A stretch of 64,000 nucleotides of DNA, from contig NZ_BCMS01000001.1 of NCBI RefSeq assembly GCF_001485435.1, forward strand, positions 1,063,501-1,127,500, in the 5' to 3' direction. Of this stretch, positions 50,237 to 59,008 are shown piece after piece (within the stretch, counting starts at the first letter, position 1; every line of letters begins with the position of its first letter). Origin of the DNA: Deinococcus grandis (GTDB lineage Bacteria; Deinococcota; Deinococci; Deinococcales; Deinococcaceae). The notes beneath the pieces were generated by a model. It was not told where the DNA came from. It made no database searches and saw only the letters and a program-made list of their open reading frames with translations. The position numbers were made by a program, and so were the translations under genes.

Positions 50237-50521
50237 CGGCAGCGTTCAGAGGTCTTGGGAACCCCCTCCAAGACCTCTGAATCGAGCGGAGCGAGCCTCT
50301 GAGAAGGACAGGGGGTAAACGTGGAGCCCTGGGGCGTGCTCCTGGCCCCTCATACGGGATTCAAGTGATTCCACATCATTCGGAGTCGCCCGGTGGCCCC
50401 CTCACCCTTCCGTCGCTTCGCGCCTCCCTCCCTCTCCCACAGGGGGAGAGGGGAAAACGGAATGTGTTCAATTCGGAAGCAAGTCAATTTAATCCCGTAT
50501 CAACGGAACTGGAAACCGCTG
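50237..50521 (+). repeat. hairpin element S4, interrupted by another element
   Basis: An S-family copy flanked by TGA at 50234-50236 (hisH stop) and TGA at 50522-50524. Terminal hairpin TTCAGAGGTCTTGG/CCAAGACCTCTGAA, box CGAGCGGAGCGAG, and end GGAACTGGAAACCGCTG. Element M1 (50353-50499) sits inside it. Without M1 and one TCA the S4 length is 135 bp, matching S1 and S2. Confidence 0.8.
50353..50499. mobile_element. 147-bp MITE-like element M1 nested in S4
   Basis: Inverted ends TACGGGATTCAAGTGATT and TACGGGATTAAATTGACT (15 of 18 identical) and a 3-bp direct flank TCA (50350-50352 and 50500-50502), which restores an uninterrupted S element when removed. The interior holds a C/T-rich hairpin region with CTCTCCC and GGGGGAGAG arms. 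No reading frame, so it must be moved by a transposase elsewhere. Confidence 0.75.
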
Positions 50522-50592
50522 TGAGCGGGAGCTGCAAACCCACTGAGGGGAACGGCGCAATCTATCCACCGGCTCCCCTCGGGCCCTGAGCG

Positions 50593-51561
50593 TCAGCCGG
50601 GCCGGGCCGCGCTCATCAGGTCGCTGGCCAGTTCTGCGGCCAGCAGGGGTCCGAGCAGGAAGCCCTTGCTGCTCAGGCCGGTCAGGCGCCACGTGCCGCC
50701 CTCCTGAGGTCCGGCGTTCAGGCCGGAGAGGCGCGTGCCGGTCCAGTGCCCGGTGACGCGCGCGCCGCGCAGGTCGGTGAGGGCCGCGCCCTTGCCGAGC
50801 AGCCACCCCAGCGAGGCCAGCGGCAGCCCGTTCGGGGTCCAGTGGGCAGTGGGGGTCTCGAAGGTCGCGCCGAGCACCCCGCCGCGTGCGTCCGGGGCGA
50901 GGTACGCGCCGAAGCTGAGCGGCACGCGCGTCACGGCCCGGTCGAGGGTCAGGAGGGTGCCGCGCCGGTGCGTGGCGGCCTCGCCGCGCCACGTGACGCC
51001 GACCGAGCCGCCGCAGAACACCACGGCCTCCCCGCTCAGGGTCTCGCCGCCTGCCAGGGTGACCGTGCGGGCCGTCCAGTCCTGCGCGCGTCCGGTGACG
51101 ACCTGCGCGCCGGACGCCTGCACGAGCGCGCGGGTGAAGGCCGGGCCGTCCACCCATCCGCCGTCCGGGAGGTGCAGGACGTGCCCCCAGCCGGGCGCCA
51201 GGCGTTCCGGCGCGTCTGCCGGGCTCAGCCACGCGTGATTCAGCGCGGCGGGGAGGTTCCGTTCGAAGCGGGCGCGGGCGCGGTCGTCCGGGATGGGCCG
51301 CAGCACGCCCGACTGCGCGTGCGGGACCGCGAATCCCGCCGCCCCGAGGTCGCGCAGGAGCGTCCACGTGAAGCGCATGCCGTCCAGCGCGCGGGCGTCC
51401 ACGCCGCCCGACTGGCCGCGCACCGGGTTGATCAGGGCGCTGGGCACGTCGCTCGCGCGGTGCGCGCCCGCATCCACGACCGTCACCTGGGCGCCCGCGC
51501 GGGCCAGGAAATAGGCGACCGATGCCCCCGCGATGCCCGCCCCGATCACGATGACGTTCAA
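50593..51561 (-). CDS. FAD-dependent oxidoreductase, MnmC1-like
   Basis: 322 residues from TTG at 51561, whose start overlaps the mnmD stop (TTGA). The FAD fold begins at once, NVIVIGAGIAGASVAYFLAR. Later segments include SALINPVRGQSGG, FCGGSVGVTW and the C-terminal GLSSKGFLLGPLLAAELASD. In Escherichia coli the bifunctional MnmC joins such an oxidase to the MnmD methylase. Here the two are separate, overlapping genes, so this is probably the step that removes the carboxymethyl group in making mnm5-s2U in tRNA. A DadA-like amine oxidase is the alternative. Confidence 0.8.
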   Translation of the reverse strand: MNVIVIGAGIAGASVAYFLARAGAQVTVVDAGAHRASDVPSALINPVRGQSGGVDARALDGMRFTWTLLRDLGAAGFAVPHAQSGVLRPIPDDRARARFERNLPAALNHAWLSPADAPERLAPGWGHVLHLPDGGWVDGPAFTRALVQASGAQVVTGRAQDWTARTVTLAGGETLSGEAVVFCGGSVGVTWRGEAATHRRGTLLTLDRAVTRVPLSFGAYLAPDARGGVLGATFETPTAHWTPNGLPLASLGWLLGKGAALTDLRGARVTGHWTGTRLSGLNAGPQEGGTWRLTGLSSKGFLLGPLLAAELASDLMSAARPG

Positions 51562-52286
51562 GGTGTGCCTTCCTCCACTCCCCACTCCCCACTGCCCACT
51601 TCCCGCACCGCGCGCAGGCACTCGCGTTTGCCGGGCGCGCCGGGTCGGCGCTCCACGCGCAGCCCGGCGGCCTCCAGCGAGCGGCGCACGTGCCCGGCGG
51701 CGCTGTACGTGCCCAGCACACCCCCCGGCGCCAGAGTGCGGGCCAGCCGCGCCGTGAACTCCGGCGTCCACACGTCCGGATTGCGGCTGGGCGAGAAGCC
51801 GTCCAGGTACAGCGCCGTCGCCCAGCTTTCGGGCAGGTTGGCGGTCAGGACGTCCGCGAACGTGACGCGCAGGGTCGCGCCGCCCGCCGTGACCTCCACC
51901 TCACCGCCGCCGCCCGCTTCGGGCCAGGCGTCCAGCAGCGCCCGCCACGCGGGGTGATCCTCGGCCGCCCCGCCGCGCGCCACGTCGCGCAGCAGTTCAC
52001 GGGGCGCCGGGTCGAACTCGAACGCGTGGTACTCCAGCGGAACGCCGCGCGCCGCGCAGCGGGCCAGGGTCGCGCGGGCGTTCACGCCCACCCCGAACCC
52101 CACCTCCAGCACGCGCGGGGCGGGGTGCTCGTGCGTGCCGGTGCCCTCCACGAACACATGGCGCGCCTGCGACGCCGCGCCGTGCCGCGACCCGTACGCC
52201 TCGCCGAACCGGGCGTTCAGGGCGGTACGTGACCCGTCCGGCGTGACCAGCACGTCACCCTGCGCCTCAGCGGAACCCTCACTCAT
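51558..52286 (-). CDS. mnmD: tRNA 5-aminomethyl-2-thiouridine methyltransferase MnmD
   Basis: 242 residues. SAM-dependent methylase for the last step of mnm5-s2U34 synthesis. MnmD (DUF752) marks are LVTPDGSRTALNARFGEAYG, SAM motif RVLEVGFGVGVNARATL, EYHAFEFDPAP and LYLDGFSPSRNPDVWTPEF. TATCCT lies seven bases before the ATG. The C-terminus VGSGEWGVEEG is encoded by a G-rich repeat tract that also occurs between genes, so the gene end seems to have been rewritten by the repeat. Confidence 0.9.
   Translation of the reverse strand: MSEGSAEAQGDVLVTPDGSRTALNARFGEAYGSRHGAASQARHVFVEGTGTHEHPAPRVLEVGFGVGVNARATLARCAARGVPLEYHAFEFDPAPRELLRDVARGGAAEDHPAWRALLDAWPEAGGGGEVEVTAGGATLRVTFADVLTANLPESWATALYLDGFSPSRNPDVWTPEFTARLARTLAPGGVLGTYSAAGHVRRSLEAAGLRVERRPGAPGKRECLRAVREVGSGEWGVEEGTP
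51580..51604 (-). repeat. G-quadruplex-forming tract, copy 3, inside the mnmD 3' end
   Basis: On the sense (minus) strand, four runs of 3-4 G with loops of 3-4 bases, read as codons for VGSGEWGV. The same word is intergenic at 26895 and 43777. It lies just before the start of the overlapping FAD oxidoreductase gene. Confidence 0.6.
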
Positions 52287-52440
52287 GGGGCGCAGGATAC
52301 CCGGCGGCGCGGCAGGGGAGGCCGGGGGTGGCCCGCTGACCGGGTGTACACTGGCCGCACCACACTCCCTGTTGCCCGCGTGCGTTCGCCGGTCGCTGCT
52401 GCCCGTCCCGGGGTCTCCGGGGAAGGAATGGTGATCTTTC

Positions 52441-54453
52441 GTGCCTCACCGCATCGTGAGTCTGGCCGCGCACAGCGGCACCGGAAAGACGACACTGGCC
52501 GAGGCCCTGCTGCACCGCAGCGGGGTCATTTCGCGCATGGGCCGCGTGGAGGACGGCACGACCCGCAGCGACCACACGGACGCGGAGAAGGCGCACGGGT
52601 TCTCGATCCAGACCGGGGTGCTGCGCCTGACGCACGAGGGCACGGACGTGACGGTGCTGGACACGCCGGGCTTCGCGGATTTCGTGCGGGAGATCCGGGG
52701 CGGCATCCGCGCGGCGGACAGCGTGCTCGTGCTCGTCAGCGCGGTGGGCGGCGTGGAGGTCGGCACCGAGCGCGCCTGGGCGACCGCCGACCGTTTCGGC
52801 ATGCCGCGCGTGGTGGTCGTGAACAGGATGGACCGTGAGCGGGCAGACTTCTTCACCGTCCTTGCGGACGTGCGGGCCAGCCTGAAGGGGCCGGTCGCGG
52901 CGGCGTGCCTGCCGGTGGGCGAGGGACCGGACTTCCGGGGCGTGGTGAACGTCCTCACCGGCGAGGTCAGCCCCCCACAGGAGCTGCCCCCCACCCTGAC
53001 CGGCGCGCTGCGCGAGGCGCGGGACGCGCTGCTGGACGCCATCGTCGAGACGGATGACGACCTGATGGGCCGCTACCTGGAGGGCGAACCCATCGGGGAC
53101 GACGAACTGGAGGCCGCGTACCTGCGGGCGGTCCACGCGGGCACCCTCTACCCGGTGCTGCCCGTCAGTGCCGTGACCGGCGTGGGCCTGGACGCGCTGC
53201 TGCACCTGATGGTGCGGGGGCTGCGCAGCGCCCGCGAGCGCGGCCCGCTGACCGGCGTGGATGGCCAGACCCGCGAACCCACCCCGGACGCCCCCCTGAG
53301 CGCGCGGGTGTGGCGGGTGTCCATTGACCCGTTCGTGGGTAAGGTCGCGTACGTCCGCGTGTGGAGCGGCACGCTGCGCCCCGGCGACACGCTGCGCAAC
53401 ACCTCGCAGGACCTGGACGTGCGCCCCATGCACCTGTACGTCCCGAACGGCAAGGACCTCACCGAGGTGCCCGAACTGCCCGCCGGGAGCATCGGCGTCC
53501 TGACGAAACTCCCGGACCTGCACGCCGGGGACACCCTGGCCGACCCGGCCCAGCCCATCACGTACGACCCGCTGTGGCTGCCGGACCCCGTGCACACCGT
53601 CGCCATTCACCCCGCCACCCGCCAGGACGAGGACAAGCTCGGCGCGGCCCTCGCCAAGCTGCGTGAGGAGGACTCCACCCTCCACTACGCCCGCGAACCC
53701 CAGACCGGCGAGCAGCTGCTGTCCGGCATGGGCGACATGCACCTGGGCATCGCCGTGGAGAAACTGGCCGCGCAGGGCGTCACCGTGACCACCACCCCGC
53801 CCCGCATCCCGTACCGCGAGACCATCCACGCGCCCGCCGAGGCGCAGGGCAAACACCGGAAACAGAGCGGCGGGCACGGCCAGTACGGCGACTGCCGCAT
53901 CCGCATCGAACCCGGCGAAGGCTTCGCGTTCCGGTCCGCCGTGGTGGGCGGCGCCATCCCCGGCAAATACATCCCCAGCATCGAGAAAGGCGTTCAGGAC
54001 GCCATGCAACGCGGCGCCCTGGCCGGGTACCCCATGCAGGACGTGCACGTCACCGTCCTCGACGGCAGCTACCACGACGTGGACAGCAGCGACATCGCCT
54101 TCCGCACCGCCGGCAGCCTCGCCCTGAAAAACGCCGTCACGGGCGCCCGCCCCGGCCTCCTCGAACCCGTCATGCAACTGCGCGTCCGCGCCCCGGCCTC
54201 CTTCACCGGGGACCTCATCAGCGACCTGCAGACCCGCCGCGCCCGCGTGCAGGGCATGGACCCCGAAGGGACCGTCATCACCGTCACCGCCCTCGTCCCC
54301 CAGGCCGAACTCCAGACGTACAGCGCCGACCTGCGCTCCCTGACCGGCGACCGCGGCGCGTTCAGCATCAAACCCCACGGGTACCAGGCGGTCCCGGAAC
54401 CCCTCGCCAGAAAAATCATCGAGGCGCGGCAGGGGGAACTGGCCGGGGCGTGA
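52441..54453 (+). CDS. elongation factor G-like GTPase (EF-G-2 type)
   Basis: 670 residues from GTG at 52441. G1 AHSGTGKTTL, G3 DTPGFADFVREIRGG, G4 NRMD (NKxD in most), then domain II (VGKVAYVRVWSGTLRPGDTL), III, IV (KHRKQSGGHGQYGDCRIRIE) and V (EPVMQLRVRAPASFTGDLIS). Switch I is short and reads DHTDAEKAHGFSIQ, not the RGITI form of the main EF-G, which places it in the EF-G-2 paralogue group known from Thermus. It likely acts on ribosomes, but the role of this paralogue is not well defined. A terminator-like hairpin follows at 54461. Confidence 0.88.
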   Translation: MPHRIVSLAAHSGTGKTTLAEALLHRSGVISRMGRVEDGTTRSDHTDAEKAHGFSIQTGVLRLTHEGTDVTVLDTPGFADFVREIRGGIRAADSVLVLVSAVGGVEVGTERAWATADRFGMPRVVVVNRMDRERADFFTVLADVRASLKGPVAAACLPVGEGPDFRGVVNVLTGEVSPPQELPPTLTGALREARDALLDAIVETDDDLMGRYLEGEPIGDDELEAAYLRAVHAGTLYPVLPVSAVTGVGLDALLHLMVRGLRSARERGPLTGVDGQTREPTPDAPLSARVWRVSIDPFVGKVAYVRVWSGTLRPGDTLRNTSQDLDVRPMHLYVPNGKDLTEVPELPAGSIGVLTKLPDLHAGDTLADPAQPITYDPLWLPDPVHTVAIHPATRQDEDKLGAALAKLREEDSTLHYAREPQTGEQLLSGMGDMHLGIAVEKLAAQGVTVTTTPPRIPYRETIHAPAEAQGKHRKQSGGHGQYGDCRIRIEPGEGFAFRSAVVGGAIPGKYIPSIEKGVQDAMQRGALAGYPMQDVHVTVLDGSYHDVDSSDIAFRTAGSLALKNAVTGARPGLLEPVMQLRVRAPASFTGDLISDLQTRRARVQGMDPEGTVITVTALVPQAELQTYSADLRSLTGDRGAFSIKPHGYQAVPEPLARKIIEARQGELAGA

Positions 54454-54460
54454 CCGCGAC

Positions 54461-54496
54461 TCAGGTGTGCTGCGAAAAACCCCTCAACACACCTGA
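54461..54496. terminator. hairpin after the EF-G-like gene
   Basis: TCAGGTGTG (54461-54469) and CACACCTGA (54488-54496) form a perfect 9-bp stem. The loop carries an A-rich then CCCCT stretch similar to the terminal hairpins of the S family. Confidence 0.65.
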
Positions 54497-54523
54497 AAAC
54501 CGTTATGACACCGTCAGCGCCAC

Positions 54524-55063
54524 TCAGCGGGTCAGGAGACTCAGGTTGACGTTCATCGTCGTGCCGGGCGTCACGACCCCGTCCGACACGCGCAGCCCGA
54601 TGAACAGGTTGCTCAGCAGCCCCTGCTTCAAACGCGGGTGCGCCCACGGCCCGAAGGACTGGACCGCCGTGCCGACAGGCGCGCGGCCCAGGAACCCCGC
54701 GTCTTCGCCCGCCGCCGGACATGTCCAGCCGGGCGTGCCCGGCAGGGGGGTGCAGCCATCCACGGTCGTGCGCGCGTACCAGTCCACCGTCAGGTCCGGT
54801 CCGGCGCTGAGCGAGGCCCGCCCGCCCAGTTTCAGTTCCGGCAGGAGAGACCCCGCCTCGGGCGGCAGGCTGCTGGTCGGCTGCGCGCGGAAGTACACGA
54901 CGCGCGCCGCGTCGCCCACCGTCTCGACCGGCAGGGTCGCCTCGGTCAGCGGTAGTTCCGCCGGCAGGAGTCGGGACGCCACGTCTGCCAGATGCCCACA
55001 CGAGGACAGACCGGTCAGCAGCAGGGACGCGGCAACGAAACGGACAGCAGACAGGGTACGCAT
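54524..55063 (-). CDS. hypothetical lipoprotein
   Basis: 179 residues. The signal peptide ends in a lipobox (LLLTGLSSCGHL). The mature domain is beta-rich with TLPVETVGDAARVVYFRAQP, two further cysteines (DGCTPLPG and WTCPAAG) that may form a disulfide, and LKQGLLSNLFIGLRVSDGVV. GGAGG lies nine bases before the ATG. No known family was recognised. Confidence 0.75.
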   Translation of the reverse strand: MRTLSAVRFVAASLLLTGLSSCGHLADVASRLLPAELPLTEATLPVETVGDAARVVYFRAQPTSSLPPEAGSLLPELKLGGRASLSAGPDLTVDWYARTTVDGCTPLPGTPGWTCPAAGEDAGFLGRAPVGTAVQSFGPWAHPRLKQGLLSNLFIGLRVSDGVVTPGTTMNVNLSLLTR

Positions 55064-55251
55064 GGCAGAACCTCCACAGGGTTCCGGTCAGGCAGCGGGC
55101 GTCGCCAGCGGCACCCCCTGACCTGGGCGCACGTGGCCGGACCGGACCGCCGACGCACAATCTGCGTGGCGTGACCGTCACCGGCCCCCAGGGTGCCCCT
55201 ATCCCCGTGACCGCCCCGTGACCCACCCGTGACCACGTTCAGCAGATGTCA

Positions 55252-55384
55252 CAGCGGTTTCCAGTTCCATTGAAGGGCCAACACCACGCCCTTCAACTCC
55301 ACTTCCAACCGCCGGTGTTGTCAGGTGCTCGCTCCGCTCGTTCAGGAGATTGAAGGTGCCCTTCAATACTCCTGAATTCTGCTG
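55252..55384 (-). repeat. hairpin element S2
   Basis: A 133-bp S element flanked by TCA (55249-55251 and 55385-55387; TGA on the other strand). It begins CAGCGGTTTCCAGTTCC and ends TTCTGCTG; terminal hairpin TTCAGGAG and CTCCTGAA with TGAAGG/CCTTCA inside. The 485-base gap 55064-55548 between two lipoprotein genes holds S2, S3 and little else. Confidence 0.8.
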
Positions 55385-55387
55385 TCA

Positions 55388-55530
55388 CATGGATCGAAGG
55401 AATAGCTCAAGACCTCTGGATCGAGCGGACTCGAAGAGTTGCGCCGCAGAGCGAGTACTTGAACACGACAGCGGTTGGCAGTGGAACCCTGGGGCGTGCT
55501 GTTGGGCCCGGGCTGGAACTGGAACCGCGG
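55388..55530 (+). repeat. hairpin element S3, degenerate
   Basis: The opposite orientation to S2 and directly next to it, so S2 and S3 form a large inverted pair. The end GGAACTGGAACCGCGG is followed by TGA (55531-55533). The body matches S4 (AAGACCTCTG, ATCGAGCGGA, GCGGTTGGCAGTGGA, GGGGCGTGCTGTTGG), but the left hairpin arm is decayed. Confidence 0.6.
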
Positions 55531-55548
55531 TGACTGACCCGTGGCCGT

Positions 55549-56214
55549 TCAGGGGCCCATGCGCGGGAGGGTTTCCCGGATGACGCGGCCACTGCGGAAG
55601 GTGGTGACCTGATCGCCCCGGCCCGGCGCGCCGATGACCGTCCAGGTGGGCGCGCGCAGCAGGGTTTCCACGTCGGTGAAGGGTTCGTCGGGCGGGCCGC
55701 GCAGCCACAGGAGTTGCGTGGCGCTCAGGCCGACGCTGGAGTCCCGGGGATGGCCGACGAGGCGTTGCACGCTGACGGGCGGGGGCGTGAAGCTCAGCGT
55801 CCGGTTCAGGTGAGCCTCGTCCACGAAAGCGACACGGAACGTCGTGCAGGACTTCACCTCCAGTCCCTGCCACCAGCGGGCGACGGGGCCGCTGCCGACG
55901 CTGCTCGACATCCACCGGACCGGGCCGCGCGGTTCCAGCGTCAGGATGATCGCCTGCGGCACGGACTGGGCGGGGCGGTGGCCGTCCACGCCGATCTCCA
56001 CGAGGCGCGGGCCGGTCTGCTCGACCTGCGTGACCCGGACCGGGGTGCTCAGCGGCACGGCGTATTCGATGGTGCCGTTCCCCCGGACGCAGCGCAGCGG
56101 GCCGCCGCCGTACACCCAGGCGTCCCGCCCGGCCAGCCGCGCCAGTTCCGGCGGGAGCGTCGGGGGCGGGGTGTGGCAGGCGACCAGCAGGAGCAGGGCA
56201 GGCCAGGGGCGCAT
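55549..56214 (-). CDS. hypothetical lipoprotein
   Basis: 221 residues with a very short signal peptide and lipobox (LLLLVACHTPP). The mature part is beta-rich (AWVYGGGPLRCVRGNGTIEY; GPRLVEIGVDGH; KSCTTFRVAFVDEAHLNRTL) with no catalytic motif recognised. TATGCC lies six bases before the ATG. It is divergent from threonine aldolase. Confidence 0.7.
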   Translation of the reverse strand: MRPWPALLLLVACHTPPPTLPPELARLAGRDAWVYGGGPLRCVRGNGTIEYAVPLSTPVRVTQVEQTGPRLVEIGVDGHRPAQSVPQAIILTLEPRGPVRWMSSSVGSGPVARWWQGLEVKSCTTFRVAFVDEAHLNRTLSFTPPPVSVQRLVGHPRDSSVGLSATQLLWLRGPPDEPFTDVETLLRAPTWTVIGAPGRGDQVTTFRSGRVIRETLPRMGP

Positions 56215-56285
56215 CGTCCAGGCATACCACCTCGTGTCCTGGGGCGCGTCCCACTTCGGGTGCGGCGCGGCGTAGCATCCGGGGC

Positions 56286-57302
56286 ATGACTGCGTCCCGC
56301 CCGATTGCCGATCTGCGTTCCGATACCGTCACCACCCCCACGCCCGCCATGCGCGAGGCGATGGCGCAGGCGCCGGTGGGCGACGACGTGTACGGCGAGG
56401 ACCCGACCGTGAACGAGTTGCAGGCGGAGGTGGCGCGCCTGACCGGGCACGAGGCGGGGCTGTTCATGCCGTCGGGCACGATGACGAATCAGGTGGCGAT
56501 CGCGCTGCACACCCGCCGGGGCGAGGAGGTCATCTGCGCGGAGGGCTCGCACATCTACGAGTGGGAACTGGGCATGATGGCGACGTTCAGTGGCGTGGTG
56601 CCGCGCTTCGTGCCGGCGCCGCTGGGCGTACCCGCCCCGGAGGACGTGCGCGCCGCGATCCGCCGCAGCATCCACCAGTCCCCGAGCGGGTTGATCAGTC
56701 TGGAGAACACGCACAACAAGGCGGGCGGGACGGTGATCCCGCTGGACGTGCTGGCGGGTATCCGCGCGGTGGCGACCGAGGAGGGTCTGCCGCTGCACCT
56801 GGACGGTGCGCGCGTGGTGAACGCGGCGGTGGCGCTGGGGGTGCCGCTGCGGGACGTGACGGGGATGTTCGACACGGTCAGCGTGTGCCTCAGCAAGGGC
56901 CTGGGGGCGCCGGTGGGCAGCGTGCTCGTCGGCAGCGCGGCCCAGATGCGGCAGGCGCACCGCTACCGCAAAATGATGGGCGGCGGCATGCGGCAGGCGG
57001 GCGTGCTGGCCGCGGCGGCGCTGGTGGCCCTGCGGGAGGGACCCGCGCGGCTGGCGGAGGATCACCGCCGCACCCGTGAACTGGCCCACGCCCTTGTCAA
57101 CGCGGGTTTCGACGTGAACCTGAGTGCCGTGCAGACGAACATCATCTACGCCACCGTGCCCGACGCCGCCGCGCACGCGGCCCGCTGGAGTGAGGGGGGC
57201 GTCCTGTGCAACGCGCTCGGGCCGGACAGCGTCCGCTTCGTGCTGCACCATCAGGTGGACGACGAGGCCCTGGCGGGCGCGATCCGAGTCCTGACGGCGT
57301 AA
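56286..57302 (+). CDS. ltaE: low-specificity L-threonine aldolase
   Basis: 338 residues, fold-type I PLP enzyme that splits threonine/allo-threonine to glycine and acetaldehyde. Motifs: DLRSDTVTTPTPAMREAMAQ, VGDDVYGEDPTVNELQ, GLFMPSGTMTNQVAI, LENTHNKAGG, HLDGARVVNAAVALG and the PLP lysine in CLSKGLGAPVGS. TAGCAT lies seven bases before the ATG. Confidence 0.94.
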   Translation: MTASRPIADLRSDTVTTPTPAMREAMAQAPVGDDVYGEDPTVNELQAEVARLTGHEAGLFMPSGTMTNQVAIALHTRRGEEVICAEGSHIYEWELGMMATFSGVVPRFVPAPLGVPAPEDVRAAIRRSIHQSPSGLISLENTHNKAGGTVIPLDVLAGIRAVATEEGLPLHLDGARVVNAAVALGVPLRDVTGMFDTVSVCLSKGLGAPVGSVLVGSAAQMRQAHRYRKMMGGGMRQAGVLAAAALVALREGPARLAEDHRRTRELAHALVNAGFDVNLSAVQTNIIYATVPDAAAHAARWSEGGVLCNALGPDSVRFVLHHQVDDEALAGAIRVLTA

Positions 57303-57432
57303 GCGGGGCGGGTGGCGGGGCGCGGTGTGGGCTCGACACGGGGGCGTGGTTCGCGGACACGCTGTTCCCACTCCCCACCTCTCAACTTTCCGTTGACGCG
57401 CTGTGCGGGGTGGGCGCGGTAGGCTCGGGGGC

Positions 57433-58395
57433 ATGACCGTTCCAGAGCCTGTCGCGCCCAGTGTGCCGCCCGTTCCGCCTGCCGAACCTGCCGGGGTGCG
57501 GGCGGTCAGTGGGAACCGCGCGGCGCTGACGCTGCTGCTGGTGCAGAACGTGGTGTCGGCGGTGCTGATGGGGGTGGGGGCGCCGCTGGGGCTGGCGCTG
57601 CTGGGGGCGTTCGCGGTGGTGGTCCTCGTGGCGTTCACGGCGTTCCGGGACACCATGAGTGCGCTGCTGCGGGATTCGCGCTGGCGGACGCCGCCCGCGT
57701 GGGGCGTGGCGCTGGCGGCGTTCGCGCTGGCGTTCCTGGCGTCGCGGGCGTTCGTGCTGGCGTTCGTGACATTGGTGCCGTCGTCCGCGAACGCGGTGCC
57801 GCAGTTCCTGAGTCAGGGGGCGGACGTGTGGGTGCTGCTGCTCGCGGCGGGCCTCCTGATTCCCTTCGCCGAGGAGGTCGCGTTCCGGGGCCTGTTGATG
57901 CGCGGGCACGAGCGGGCGGCGGGCTTCATGGTCGCGGCGGTCACGAGCACGCTGGTGTTCTCGCTGGCGCACGGCGTTCCGGCCAGCGTGGTGGGCATCA
58001 TTCCGCTGGCGTACGTGCTGGCGAGGGTGGTGCAGCACACGGGCAGCCTGTGGAACGGCGTGATCGTGCACGCGCTGAACAACACCATCGCGGTGGGGCT
58101 GGGCACCCTGCTCGCCGGTCGCCTTCCGTCCGATCCGGAGCGGGCGACCGAACTGCTGTCGAACCCGGCCCTGAAGGTGCCGCTGGCGGTCGGTGCGGCG
58201 CTGTTCGGGACGGTGGTGCTGGTCGTGCTGCACCTGTGGCTGACCCCGAAGGCGGACCCGCAGGAACGCAGCGCGCCCGGCCCCTGGCTGAGCGGCGCGT
58301 TCGTGATCATGCTGCTGTTCGGCCTGAGTGCGGGGGCGCTGACCCTGCCAGGCGTGGCGCAGTGGCTCACGGACCTGCGCGGCGCACTGCGATGA
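57433..58395 (+). CDS. CPBP-family intramembrane glutamic protease
   Basis: 320 residues with about eight membrane helices. The Abi/CPBP motifs are present in order: EEVAFRG (motif 1), FSLAHG (motif 2) and HALNNT (motif 3). These proteases resemble Rce1 and cut within membranes; substrate unknown. TAGGCT lies seven bases before the ATG. The stop overlaps the DUF1232 gene as ATGA. Confidence 0.87.
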   Translation: MTVPEPVAPSVPPVPPAEPAGVRAVSGNRAALTLLLVQNVVSAVLMGVGAPLGLALLGAFAVVVLVAFTAFRDTMSALLRDSRWRTPPAWGVALAAFALAFLASRAFVLAFVTLVPSSANAVPQFLSQGADVWVLLLAAGLLIPFAEEVAFRGLLMRGHERAAGFMVAAVTSTLVFSLAHGVPASVVGIIPLAYVLARVVQHTGSLWNGVIVHALNNTIAVGLGTLLAGRLPSDPERATELLSNPALKVPLAVGAALFGTVVLVVLHLWLTPKADPQERSAPGPWLSGAFVIMLLFGLSAGALTLPGVAQWLTDLRGALR

Positions 58396-58796
58396 CCGAC
58401 CCGGCCCGCGCTGGCCTGTGGGCGCGGCTGCGGGCGTTCGCGCGGCACCTGAAGGCGGAACTGCTCGCCCTGAGCCTCGCGGCGCGCGACCCGCGCACGC
58501 CCTGGTACGCGCGGGCGTGGGCGCTGCTGGTCCTCGCGTACGCGCTGAGCCCCATCGACCTGATCCCGGACTTCATCCCGGTGCTGGGGCAGCTGGACGA
58601 CCTGCTGCTCGTCCCGGCGGGGCTGTGGGTGGCGCTGCGATTGATCCCGCCCGGGGTGCTCGCGGACGCCCGGCGGGAGGCGGCGGCGCACCCGGCGAAA
58701 CTGGCCCGCAGCGCGGTGGGCGCGGCGCTGATCGTGCTGGTGTACGCCGCGCTGGTCGTGCTGGCGTGGGCGTGGTGGCGCGCCCGCAGCGGCTGA
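58392..58796 (+). CDS. DUF1232 (YkvA-like) membrane protein
   Basis: 134 residues. The DUF1232 core is ARDPRTPWYARAWALLVLAY followed by ALSPIDLIPDFIPVLGQLDD, a signature of YkvA-like proteins of unknown function. One or two membrane segments lie in the core and one at the C-terminus (AALIVLVYAALVVLAWAWW). Co-translated with the CPBP protease. Its TGA stop directly borders repeat R7. Confidence 0.85.
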   Translation: MTDPARAGLWARLRAFARHLKAELLALSLAARDPRTPWYARAWALLVLAYALSPIDLIPDFIPVLGQLDDLLLVPAGLWVALRLIPPGVLADARREAAAHPAKLARSAVGAALIVLVYAALVVLAWAWWRARSG

Positions 58797-58928
58797 TACG
58801 GACTCCGGTTGAAAGGTTTGCAAAAACGTTCAACCCGAGCGGAGCGAGCAGGAGAAACACGGGTTCCGGGCGTGGAGTTCACAACCCGGTGATGTTCCGG
58901 GTTGTGAACGAAACAGACGGAATCCGTA
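58797..58928 (-). repeat. hairpin element R7 after the DUF1232 gene
   Basis: A 132-bp R element in reverse direction, flanked by TGA (58794-58796, the stop codon) and CGA (58929-58931), one mismatch. Ends TACGGACTCCG and CGGAATCCGTA are inverted repeats (10 of 11). Central stem TTCACAACCCGG/CCGGGTTGTGAA is a perfect 12 bp; second stem GTTGAA/TTCAAC. Confidence 0.85.
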
Positions 58929-59008
58929 CGACAGGCGGGGTCTGACGGGCGGACCGGCAGGGCATCCGACTCCGGTTCCCGTCCCGGTGAGCGGGTAGCA
59001 TGCTCCGG

